From: CAYPIE01 sp964410665
GTDB taxonomy: Bacteria > Planctomycetota > Planctomycetia > Gemmatales > Gemmataceae
DNA: 64,000 bases
NCBI GenBank assembly: GCA_964410665.1
Contig: CAYPIE010000018.1
Span: 22,078-86,077, forward strand
Direction of reading: 5' to 3'
The notes under the pieces were generated by a model, which was not told where the DNA came from, did no database searches, and saw only the letters and a list, made by a program, of their open reading frames with translations. The translations under genes were made by a program, and so were the position numbers. Every line of letters starts with the position of its first letter. Positions within the stretch are counted from its first letter, which is position 1. Shown here in pieces: positions 17,888-25,934 of the stretch.

Positions 17888-20323
17888 ATGCATCGATTGA
17901 GCTTGCTCGGGCTGTTGCTCGTTTGGTTCCCACTGATCTTCCCAGCGAGCGCTCTTGGGCAGACACGAGATCCGATCCGCATCACCAATATCCGATTCGG
18001 TTTCCCAGCGGGTCCCTTGTCTGCCACCAACGCGACAGGTCAACCGATGCCGCTGTTCAAAGACGGCTGTTGGACACCAGTGTTTGTGGATCTGACAAGC
18101 AAGGGTCCATTTGAACTTAAGCCAGGTGAATCCCTTCAACTCTGCGTCGAATGCGCGGACAGCTCTGATGTGCTGCAACGCTATTGCGTTCCTCTGCCCG
18201 GACTGTCTGAGATGCCGGCAGGCGACGTCTCACGTGGGAGCTCCCGGGGCAATCTCCCTTATATGAAGCCCGGGCGGAACGAGTTGTTTGTGCGTGTACA
18301 AGCTGGCAGTAGCCAAGGGGGCTGGCGAGACTTGAGTCCTCGGACACGCTCGCCGATCACCGGGGTTCCTCCGAGTGACTATCTTCTTTTAAGTGCAGGG
18401 GCGTCGCTGGAAAAGCTTCGCCTACCCGTTGAGAGCGATAGCCGAACCCGTGAATCCGAGGTGCGAGACCTTGGCGTAGTGCATTTGGCCGTGGTCGAAA
18501 CGCCTGAGCAGTTGCCCGACCAATGGTTTGGCTATTCCGGGATCGACCAACTCTTGCTCACCACCGGGGCCGATCAAGCTCAGTTTGTCCAGAGTTTGTT
18601 TACCGCCGAAGTGCATCAAACGCGTGTCCAGGCATTACGGGAATGGTTGAGTCGTGGTGGCCGGCTGATTGTCAGTGTCGGCAATCACGTGGAAACTATC
18701 GCTGACCTGGAAGCTTTTCGTGACCTGTTGCCCGTGCAGCTTCAAGGACGTTTGGAGCTCGAAGAAGTATATCTAAAGTGGCAAGAGATTCATGGGCAGC
18801 AGAGCTATCGAGACCATACCTTGCGGGCCAGTGTTGCGGAGCAACCGATTCTCCTTAGCGACTTTGATCTCAAGCCGGAACGAGGCGCTAAAGTTTTACT
18901 TGATTATGAAAACCAGAATCGGCCGGGCAATCCCCGCTTGCCGTTGATTGTGCAGGGCAGCTATGGTTTAGGCCAGATCACGGTGGTGGGCTTCGATCTC
19001 GAGACCTCTCCCTTTTCAACTTGGGAAGAGCCCGGAGTTTTCTGGCGCTGGTTACTCAGTTCCGCTGGAAGCCGTCTTCCTGAATCGCTGCAAGTCGGTC
19101 GCGATCGTATCGGTGTATCGGATCAAGAAGCGATGCAAACCGGACGGAAATTGCAACGATATCTTGATTATTTTAGCGGTATCCCTGTGATCTCATTTGG
19201 CTGGGTCGCGTTGTTTATCCTGGTCTACATCTTGATCATTGGCCCACTAGAATATCTTCTATTAAAGCGACTGTTCAATCGATTGGAGTGGACTTGGCTC
19301 ACTTTTCCCATCCTTGTGTTGACCTTCAGCCTAGCCGCTTATTTCACCGCATTTGCCATCAAAGGGAAAGAACAGAAAATCAACAAGATTGACGTTGTCG
19401 ATATCGATTTGTCGCAACAACGGCTTTTTGGACATACTTGGTTCAGTGTTTTTAGTCCCCGTATCGAAAACCAAAATGTTCAGTTGATCCCGTCCAAGCA
19501 AGGCTGGTCGACCGACAAGCAGTCCGTGGATCCGGTGATGCTTACCTGGCTTGGGGAAGCCAACAGCAATCGTACTAGCCTGTTTCGTCGTCGCTATGAC
19601 TATTGGGTGGATCCTGCCGTCAAGGCCTTTGCCCGCGGGCTGGAGAATGTCCCCACACAGGTTTGGTCTACTCGTGCCTTTGCCAGCGCCTGGTCGACAT
19701 CGCTGAGTATCGACTCGCCACCCGTGGAGTCCTCTCTGCACCATCCTACAGGAGATCCCCAGGCCATTGTCGGTTCAATTACCAGTCAGCTACCCATCGC
19801 CAAGATGAAAGGAGTACATCTGATTTATCGCGATAAGGTATACGGTCCGTACACGCTGCTCCGCGGAGTGCCGCAACGGATTACGACTGGGGTTGAGGCG
19901 ACCGAAGTGAGGACGTGGATTCAGGAACTAGTCCGGACGAATTTGCCGGCAGAGGAGTATTATTCTCCGTATGGGACCAGCGACTTGCCACCCAAACGAT
20001 ATCGTTTAGAACCGCTGTTGTTTCATCAATTCGCTCGATCGACGGGGGAACTCACCAATGCTGGATTCCGGATGCTCGACCAGTCCTGGCGGATTCGTGC
20101 GGACAACACAAGCGAGGTCATCTTGGTCGCCACCCTTCCATTGACTGAGGGCGATGCCGCCGAGCAAAATACCTCTCTCAGCAATCCCTCACGATTGTCG
20201 CTAACACGAACTCCAACCCAGAGCCAAACCACTCCGTCGCTGACAGGGAGCATGCGCCAAGAGACCTATCTGCGTGTGTTTATACCAATTGCCCCGGCCA
20301 GAATGCAGGAGGGCCAACCATGA
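17888..20323 (+). CDS. Large envelope protein, periplasmic domain plus two TM helices, coupled to an ABC ATPase
   Basis: 811 residues. A signal peptide (about 1-26, SALGQ) leads into an extracytoplasmic region of about 400 residues that includes LREWLSRGGRLIVSVGN and GLGQITVVGFDLE, reminiscent of the glutamine-amidotransferase-like or GldG-like domains of gliding/ABC accessory proteins. Two TM helices follow at about 434-456 (VALFILVYILIIGPLEYLL) and 466-490, then a second soluble region of about 300 residues. The stop overlaps the ABC ATPase start (ATGA), so the two are translationally coupled. It may be the membrane partner of that ATPase although it lacks the usual six-helix permease. I do not recognise a named family. 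Confidence 0.75.
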   Translation: MHRLSLLGLLLVWFPLIFPASALGQTRDPIRITNIRFGFPAGPLSATNATGQPMPLFKDGCWTPVFVDLTSKGPFELKPGESLQLCVECADSSDVLQRYCVPLPGLSEMPAGDVSRGSSRGNLPYMKPGRNELFVRVQAGSSQGGWRDLSPRTRSPITGVPPSDYLLLSAGASLEKLRLPVESDSRTRESEVRDLGVVHLAVVETPEQLPDQWFGYSGIDQLLLTTGADQAQFVQSLFTAEVHQTRVQALREWLSRGGRLIVSVGNHVETIADLEAFRDLLPVQLQGRLELEEVYLKWQEIHGQQSYRDHTLRASVAEQPILLSDFDLKPERGAKVLLDYENQNRPGNPRLPLIVQGSYGLGQITVVGFDLETSPFSTWEEPGVFWRWLLSSAGSRLPESLQVGRDRIGVSDQEAMQTGRKLQRYLDYFSGIPVISFGWVALFILVYILIIGPLEYLLLKRLFNRLEWTWLTFPILVLTFSLAAYFTAFAIKGKEQKINKIDVVDIDLSQQRLFGHTWFSVFSPRIENQNVQLIPSKQGWSTDKQSVDPVMLTWLGEANSNRTSLFRRRYDYWVDPAVKAFARGLENVPTQVWSTRAFASAWSTSLSIDSPPVESSLHHPTGDPQAIVGSITSQLPIAKMKGVHLIYRDKVYGPYTLLRGVPQRITTGVEATEVRTWIQELVRTNLPAEEYYSPYGTSDLPPKRYRLEPLLFHQFARSTGELTNAGFRMLDQSWRIRADNTSEVILVATLPLTEGDAAEQNTSLSNPSRLSLTRTPTQSQTTPSLTGSMRQETYLRVFIPIAPARMQEGQP

Positions 20324-21255
20324 TCGAGACTCGGGATCTCACAAAAAAATATGGTGATCTCTTTGCATTAGAGCGCCTTACTCTTAAACTGGACCGCGGC
20401 GATGTGTTTGGCTTTATCGGGCCGAACGGGGCGGGCAAGACCACCACCATGCGTATCTTGGCCACCTTACTCAACCCAAGCTGGGGGGAAGCCGAGGTTT
20501 GCGGCTACTCGATCTATAATGGCTCGCGGGAAATTCGCCGATTGATTGGCTACATGCCAGACTTTTTCGGCGTCTACGATGATATGAAGGTCACTGAATA
20601 TCTAGAGTTTTTTGCTGCTGCCTATCGTATCAAAGGCCCAGAACGTCGCAAAAAATGTGAGCAGGTCCTTGAACTGGTCGACCTCACCTACAAGCGGGAT
20701 GCACTGGTCACCAGCTTGTCCCGTGGCATGACCCAACGGCTGGGACTCGCCCGAGTCTTGCTGCACGAGCCCCAGGTCTTACTCCTGGATGAACCCGCCA
20801 GCGGTCTAGATCCACGAGCTCGGATTGAAATGCGTGAGCTCCTCAAGGAGCTACGCAACATGGGGAAGACGATCATGGTGTCGAGCCATATCTTACCTGA
20901 ACTTGCAGATATATGTAATAAGATTGGTATCATCGAACGCGGTCGATTAGAGTTCAATGGCGATGTGGACTCGGCGATCCGAGCAGTACGTAAACATTTG
21001 ATCTACTTGATTTCGGTTGGCCCAGAAGGTCAAGAAGCGGCTGCAAATCGTTTACAAGCCTATGATGAGGTCGGTCAGGTCGAGCTTGATGCCAAAGAGA
21101 ACAGCTTACGGGTGGTCCTCAAGGATGGGGTGGATGAGGGGAGCTTCCTTGCCGAGCGATTGATCCATGAGGGATTTCGACTGAAAATGTTCAAAGAAGA
21201 AGAGATTGATCTCGAGGACGTTTTTATGGGGATCACCAAGGGGATCACCAACTGA
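20320..21255 (+). CDS. ABC transporter ATP-binding protein
   Basis: 311 residues, the normal size for an ABC-2/drug-efflux-type ATPase. Visible motifs: Walker A GPNGAGKTT (about 35-43), Q-loop region GYMPDFFGVYDDM, signature LSRGMTQRL (a variant of LSGGQ), Walker B VLLLDEPASGLD, and H-loop VSSHIL. The C-terminal ~80 residues form the usual regulatory tail. It overlaps the upstream envelope gene by 4 nt. No ABC-2 permease lies downstream (galE comes next), so the partner is either the upstream protein or encoded elsewhere. Confidence 0.93.
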   Translation: MIETRDLTKKYGDLFALERLTLKLDRGDVFGFIGPNGAGKTTTMRILATLLNPSWGEAEVCGYSIYNGSREIRRLIGYMPDFFGVYDDMKVTEYLEFFAAAYRIKGPERRKKCEQVLELVDLTYKRDALVTSLSRGMTQRLGLARVLLHEPQVLLLDEPASGLDPRARIEMRELLKELRNMGKTIMVSSHILPELADICNKIGIIERGRLEFNGDVDSAIRAVRKHLIYLISVGPEGQEAAANRLQAYDEVGQVELDAKENSLRVVLKDGVDEGSFLAERLIHEGFRLKMFKEEEIDLEDVFMGITKGITN

Positions 21256-21333
21256 CCTTGGCAACTAGCCTTCCCCTTAAGCTTAAACGGAAATGGGATT
21301 CCGGAACACTTCTTCTCGAAGGGACGCGCGGCG

Positions 21334-22320
21334 ATGACTCGGATTCTGGTCACAGGTGGGGCAGGTTACATCGGCAGTCACACCGTGCGTTTGCTCTTGG
21401 CTCACGGCCATGATGTGCAAGTCTATGACAATTTATCCACCGGGCATCGCTCTGCAGTCCCGCCAGATCGGTTGATCATTGGCGATTTGTGCGATACCGA
21501 TCGACTGGATCAGACAATACTGCAGCAACGCACCGAAGCGGTCATCCATTTCGCGGCCTCGGCCTATGTCGGCGAATCGGTCGAGAATCCAGCGAAGTAC
21601 TACTTGAACAACGTCGTGAATACCCTTCATCTGCTTGAGCGGATGCGCCGCCATCAGGTATCGAGGATCGTCTTTTCCAGCACGGTGGCAACCTTCGGGA
21701 TTCCTCCGGCCTGTCCAGTGACTGAGCAGATGCCACAAGTGCCAATCAATCCTTATGGTCGGACAAAACTGATGATTGAGCAAGCGTTACGTGATTACCG
21801 GCACGCATATGGGCTCGGTTTTGCCGCGCTACGGTACTTTAATGCTGCGGGTGCAGATCCTTCAGCCCAAATTGGGGAAGATCATCAGCCAGAAACCCAT
21901 CTGATCCCCATCGTGCTGCAAGTCGCGCTCGGTAAACGCCCCTTCCTTACCATCAACGGCACCGATTACCCAACCGCCGATGGCACTTGTATCCGCGATT
22001 ATGTCCATGTCAATGACTTGGCCGATGCCCATGTACTCGCATTAGACCATTTGCAACCCGGGGCGGAAATGTGCTATCACCTCGGTACGGGTCGAGGGCA
22101 TAGTATCCAGGCAGTGCTTCAGGCCGCAGAGCAGGTAACGGGTAAATCGATTCCCTTCCGCGAAGGACCACGTCGGATAGGGGACCCGGCCCAACTAGTG
22201 GCATCGGCCGAGCGGATTCAGCAAGAGCTCGGCTGGCAACCTCGATACACCGACATCCACGCGATTATCGAAACTGCCTGGAACTGGCATCTACGGAATC
22301 CCGATGGCTTTGCACGCTGA
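21334..22320 (+). CDS. galE: UDP-glucose 4-epimerase
   Basis: 328 residues, typical for GalE, which interconverts UDP-glucose and UDP-galactose with bound NAD. The N-terminal NAD-binding motif is GGAGYIGSH, followed by VYDNLSTGH; the catalytic Tyr-Lys pair is in NPYGRTKLMIE; later the family strings LRYFNAAGADP, IGEDHQPETHLIPIV, DYPTADGTCIRDYVHV and GTGRGHSI are present. The Ser of the catalytic triad lies in FSSTVATFG. It ends 4 nt before the convergent barrel gene stop. The role is probably in cell-surface polysaccharide or galactose metabolism. Confidence 0.96.
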   Translation: MTRILVTGGAGYIGSHTVRLLLAHGHDVQVYDNLSTGHRSAVPPDRLIIGDLCDTDRLDQTILQQRTEAVIHFAASAYVGESVENPAKYYLNNVVNTLHLLERMRRHQVSRIVFSSTVATFGIPPACPVTEQMPQVPINPYGRTKLMIEQALRDYRHAYGLGFAALRYFNAAGADPSAQIGEDHQPETHLIPIVLQVALGKRPFLTINGTDYPTADGTCIRDYVHVNDLADAHVLALDHLQPGAEMCYHLGTGRGHSIQAVLQAAEQVTGKSIPFREGPRRIGDPAQLVASAERIQQELGWQPRYTDIHAIIETAWNWHLRNPDGFAR

Positions 22321-22324
22321 CCGA

Positions 22325-24097
22325 CTACCAGCGATATTCGGCCCCAAAGTTCAGCCCTTGGACCCATAGATCGCTCTCCCGCATCAGCACCGCTGGACGA
22401 TTGAGCCCCGTCGGTAGCAGTCCGACTGGTGGGTTCGGCACCAGTGCCACATCCACCACCCGATCGATCTGTTGGCCAACCCGCAACACATTTGGCCAAT
22501 ACAAAACGTTGTAGCCGACGAAGGCCCGCAATCGCCTGGTCAGTTGCATGCCGACATTGAGGGTGACTTCTGGGATCACGCTAAAGCGATCTCGGTCAAA
22601 TCGACCAATATTACTCGGCGTGGTCAGCAAACCGCCGACAAAACTTTCGGTCGGTTGTCCGGGCTTTGTACGAAATTGATTCCCATTGATCTCAACGACC
22701 TGGTGCGTCACCCCAAAGGCAACGCTACCACGCAGGTAGACAAACATACGGCCGGCCTGTCGTTCGAGCTGGCCGCCCACTTGCCCGCCATAAAACTGGT
22801 TTCTTGTCGCAAACCCATCGGTGACGACCACAAAGGTTCCTGGTGGATCCGGTGCCCCTTCGAGGGCTAGGATAAACTCGGCCACTTCGAGATCTTCCTG
22901 CAGGTCCAGGTAACGGAAGCCGCCAAAAAGCTGAGGACGTCGGCAATCACAGGGACAGCCCAGCTCTTTCAAGAGGTTGATTTGTCCGCCCCATAAGCGA
23001 CTATCGGCAAGGATGCGGGCCGTGCCCAGCGCGAGGCCAGGGGAGGAGACTAGTTCGACAAACTCCGAGTTGAGATTCGGGGCGAAGATCGGACGCGCTA
23101 ATACCGGGAACTGTTCTCCAGAGAATAGGGCGTTTCGCGTGCGTGGGCTTAGAAAGAACACGTTCCCGTCAATGCCACAGGGCTTACAGCGATCCAACCA
23201 ATAGCCGAAGCTAAAGCGTCCTCCATTGCGGAACCCTTCATCCAGAAAGCCTCCGCCGACCAGAATGACCGTGTCTGGTCTGCCTAACTGCCCCTCGAAC
23301 GGGGGAGTTGGGTCAGGATCAGGATTCGATGTGGTGAGCAATGGAGGGACCTCATCATCGGTCATCCACCACATCAGATACTCAGCGCGAACGTATCCAC
23401 GCGATTGACGATTGGGAAGCCATGGATCGAGTCCCAAAAGATTTTCTTGAACAAGTGTGATTTCGGGGGAGAAAAACCGCTCGTTTCGCGTCTGCAGCAT
23501 CATGCCACTCACCGGGATCAAACCGGGATGGAGTGCAGCTTCGTGAAACGCTGGTGGCACGGTTTCGGGGTTGGTCGAGGCTAGCGGCTCGGCAACAGGG
23601 CGTGGCCGAGGTAGCACATCGACCGAGCGCTCATCCGTCTCCGAGGATATACGGCGGGGTGGTGGAAGAGGAATGGCATCTTCGGATTGCCCGCGGTGGA
23701 CGTCTGTAAAGTAAGCGGGTACCCATGGGATGTCGCCACTTGCCCGCGTGGTTCGGTTCGCGGTCACAGGAGCCTCTGGCGTTGCTGGTTCCGCTGGTTC
23801 GACTGGTGCTTGCATCACGCTCGTGGCCGTGGAGGCTTGGCTCGTGCCCGGTTGCGTCTTGTCATTATCCAATAAGACCTCAACAATCCATGCGCTGGGG
23901 GGGGCAGTCGGACGGATGCCCGTCGTGGGGCGAGTCACGATGCGTTCGTGGGGATGGTTGGGGCTCGGTGGGATCGCGAGACATTTCGTCCGGGGCAACG
24001 GAGGCGGTCCGACGGATCGCCATTCCACATCATCAGCGTTGCCGCGGATCGCCCAACTGCAAAGAAGTGCCAACGCAATGGTTGCTACCCGCTGCAT
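22325..24097 (-). CDS. BBP7-family outer-membrane beta-barrel protein
   Basis: 590 residues from the ATG at 24095-24097, which has GAGAGGA about 8 nt upstream and begins with a signal peptide (MQRVATIALALLCSWAI). A longer in-frame ORF back to 24451 is non-hydrophobic and ignored. A Pro/Thr-rich linker spans about 30-210. From about 225 the barrel starts with RGYVRAEYLMWWMTDDEVPPL, a typical BBP7 opening seen as YVRAEYLMWW, then LVGGGFLDEGFRNGGRFSFGYWLD, and it ends in GAEYRW. BBP7 proteins are planctomycete-specific barrels of unknown cargo. Convergent with galE. Confidence 0.88.
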   Translation of the reverse strand: MQRVATIALALLCSWAIRGNADDVEWRSVGPPPLPRTKCLAIPPSPNHPHERIVTRPTTGIRPTAPPSAWIVEVLLDNDKTQPGTSQASTATSVMQAPVEPAEPATPEAPVTANRTTRASGDIPWVPAYFTDVHRGQSEDAIPLPPPRRISSETDERSVDVLPRPRPVAEPLASTNPETVPPAFHEAALHPGLIPVSGMMLQTRNERFFSPEITLVQENLLGLDPWLPNRQSRGYVRAEYLMWWMTDDEVPPLLTTSNPDPDPTPPFEGQLGRPDTVILVGGGFLDEGFRNGGRFSFGYWLDRCKPCGIDGNVFFLSPRTRNALFSGEQFPVLARPIFAPNLNSEFVELVSSPGLALGTARILADSRLWGGQINLLKELGCPCDCRRPQLFGGFRYLDLQEDLEVAEFILALEGAPDPPGTFVVVTDGFATRNQFYGGQVGGQLERQAGRMFVYLRGSVAFGVTHQVVEINGNQFRTKPGQPTESFVGGLLTTPSNIGRFDRDRFSVIPEVTLNVGMQLTRRLRAFVGYNVLYWPNVLRVGQQIDRVVDVALVPNPPVGLLPTGLNRPAVLMRESDLWVQGLNFGAEYRW

Positions 24098-24650
24098 GTG
24101 CCAATCCTCTCGCAGCCTCTCGCTGGTGGAGTCCTTTCTAGGTCCGCGTCCGCCACGCTGCAGGAGCGAACGGTTCCATCCCTTCAAGCTGTATTTCGGC
24201 ACTTTTTTACTGCAAACCTCACCACTTCTGGAAACTCGGCAAACGTCAGCATCGTGGTAACCCAAACGGTGGGGGACTAGAGAAGCGAAGGAAGAAGTCG
24301 TATCGGGGACGTTGCTGTGGCTCATCGCGAAGATTGGTGAGACCGGTAGAACCGGAAAAGGATTGCGACCCGGAAAGCTCGGGGAGGACCGAAAAGCGGT
24401 CAAGACGTTCAAGAACGGCAAGCGAGGTGACCGAAACAATCTGCAGTGCATGGCCCTTCAGGTTTCCAAAGTGGATATAGGAACCTCGCCGGCACATGGA
24501 CGTATCCCTGGATCGATGCGCTGTGGTCCTCCGCGGTTCTTCCAGGCGAAGGGCAGGCACCGGTAAGAGGACGACCGTCGTGGGTGACTCCCCTTTACCG
24601 GTACACCAAGGATCGGCGTCCAGGCGTTTTTCCCAAGGGAGGTATCTTCC
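24098..24650. other. 553-nt gene-free region
   Basis: This stretch separates the divergent barrel and Cys-rich secreted genes. The short ORFs in it have no convincing start or composition. It is purine-rich on the + strand at 24330-24440. The one clear element is the inverted repeat at 24559-24602, in the 5' leader of the next gene. Both promoters should lie here. Confidence 0.4.
24559..24602 (+). promoter_or_regulatory. Inverted repeat in the leader of the Cys-rich secreted gene
   Basis: ACCGGTAA (24559-24566) pairs perfectly with TTACCGGT (24595-24602), and the next bases (GAGG against CCCC) continue the stem with mismatches. The hairpin would sit about 50 nt before the GTG start at 24651. 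It could be a leader structure or terminator-like element; there is no U-tract. Confidence 0.4.
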
Positions 24651-25712
24651 GTGAATACTGCGTTGTTGTTGCTTTCCTCGGCCTGGATGGCGGGTGGCGA
24701 TCCGGTTCCGGTCGCCCCGATCCATCCAGCCCCCGCCCGCCCAGCGGTGGTAGCGTCGGCTCCCCCCGGTGCAGGCTGTGCCTCGTGTGGGGTTGCCCAG
24801 CCTGTCCCTCACGGCATCCATCAAGGCGTGGGATGTGGTTGTGGCATGACCTGCGAATGTTGTGAAGAAGAAGAAGGGCTGTTCAAACGGCTCTGTAATC
24901 GTCTGTTTGGCGATGATGATGAATGTTGTGACCCGTGTGCGACCACGTGTTGCGATCCCTGTGCCGTGCCTTGTTGCGAAGAAGAAAAGCCTGGCTTATT
25001 CAAACGGCTTTTCGGTGGTCGCGACGAGTGCTGTGACACCTGTGCTCCAGTCTGCGGAGGTTACGGGCACGCTACGATTCTTCATGGTGCACCGGGCGCT
25101 CATCCGATGGCACCAGGGATGATCCCTCCCCATGGCCAGACGGTGCCCGGCCAGCCCCTGCCGGGTCAAGCGTTGCCTGGCCAGCCTGGGTATGGTCAAC
25201 CTATCCAAGGCCAGCCGCATACGCCGTACGCTCCGATCCCGGGGGGTACCACGCCTCAGAAGATCCCTGTCGAAAAGATTCCTGCACCGGAGGGTGGCTC
25301 GGACACATCTCCGAAGGCTCCAGCGACCGGGGATGGGAACGCATCAACGCGTTATACGCCCATTCCCCATTTTACTCCTGTTGCTGCCCCAAAGGTGGGA
25401 GGTCGCAACCCTTTTGATTTCGCCCGTCGGTATGCCGATCGTGCTGGTCACGAAGCGGACTACAGTCGTCTGACCGGGACGCTGTCGTTCGTCCATACCG
25501 ACGGGGGTCACTGGGTGGTGCGTTATGCCTCGCCGATGGAAGAGGATCGCTATGGGGGCAGTGTCGTATTGTCTCCAGATGCCGATCTCGGAGGCTATCG
25601 CGAAGGGGATATGGTTGCCATGAAAGGTGCCATCATGTCTGAGACGACTTCTGCTCGGATGCTGGCTCCGACCTATCGCGTGAAGGAAATGCGACTTGTC
25701 AACCGTCCTTGA
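24651..25712 (+). CDS. Secreted Cys- and Pro-rich protein with C-terminal beta domain
   Basis: 353 residues with a GTG start at 24651 preceded by GGGAGG. A short hydrophobic N-terminus (NTALLLLSSAWMAGG) is probably the signal sequence. Residues about 60-135 hold two copies of a module: CCEEEEGLFKRL / CDPCATTCCDPC and CCEEEKPGLFKRLFGG / ECCDTC. Next comes a Pro-Gly-Gln repeat (about 160-185, GQPLPGQALPGQPGYGQP). The last ~105 residues, starting GRNPFDFARRY, look like a compact beta domain (LTGTLSFVHTDGGHWVVRY). It may be a disulfide- or metal-rich cell-wall protein, which would suit the protein-rich planctomycete envelope; this is inference. Confidence 0.72.
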   Translation: MNTALLLLSSAWMAGGDPVPVAPIHPAPARPAVVASAPPGAGCASCGVAQPVPHGIHQGVGCGCGMTCECCEEEEGLFKRLCNRLFGDDDECCDPCATTCCDPCAVPCCEEEKPGLFKRLFGGRDECCDTCAPVCGGYGHATILHGAPGAHPMAPGMIPPHGQTVPGQPLPGQALPGQPGYGQPIQGQPHTPYAPIPGGTTPQKIPVEKIPAPEGGSDTSPKAPATGDGNASTRYTPIPHFTPVAAPKVGGRNPFDFARRYADRAGHEADYSRLTGTLSFVHTDGGHWVVRYASPMEEDRYGGSVVLSPDADLGGYREGDMVAMKGAIMSETTSARMLAPTYRVKEMRLVNRP

Positions 25713-25752
25713 TCGGGATGTGCCCACACATTCTTGGTCAATTCTTGCGCGT

Positions 25753-25915
25753 AATCAAGTGGGGCCCCGGGGGAGTACCCGGGGCCGCCCTGTGTTTAGA
25801 ATTAACAAAGTACANNNNNNNNNNGATTTTTCTGGGTATACTTTGGGTTCAAGGTATTTATTTTTTGCTGTTATTCTTGTGTCGCCTTGGGGAATTCCCG
25901 GGGCCCCACTTGATT
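25753..25915. repeat. 19-bp perfect inverted repeat around an assembly gap
   Basis: AATCAAGTGGGGCCCCGGG (25753-25771) is exactly repeated in inverted orientation at 25897-25915. Ten Ns lie between them at 25815-25824. The left arm also forms its own hairpin: GGCCCCGGG (25763-25771) with CCCGGGGCC (25778-25786). The pair may be the ends of a small mobile or palindromic repeat that the assembler could not close, or two copies of a GC-rich terminator-like element. No gene is seen between the arms. Confidence 0.7.
25815..25824. other. Assembly gap (10 N)
   Basis: Ten unknown bases. The true gap length is not given by the run of N, so anything could be missing between the arms of the surrounding inverted repeat. 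Confidence 0.99.
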
Positions 25916-25934
25916 GACGATTTCACCTCGTAGC

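Noticed and set aside
24312..24566. 84-codon rightward ORF in the same gap
   Set aside because: Basic, low-complexity translation with no site before its start; its end runs into the leader hairpin.
24246..24824. 192-codon leftward ORF across the 24 kb gap
   Set aside because: Overlaps the supported 24651 gene and has an Arg/Gly-rich shadow composition.
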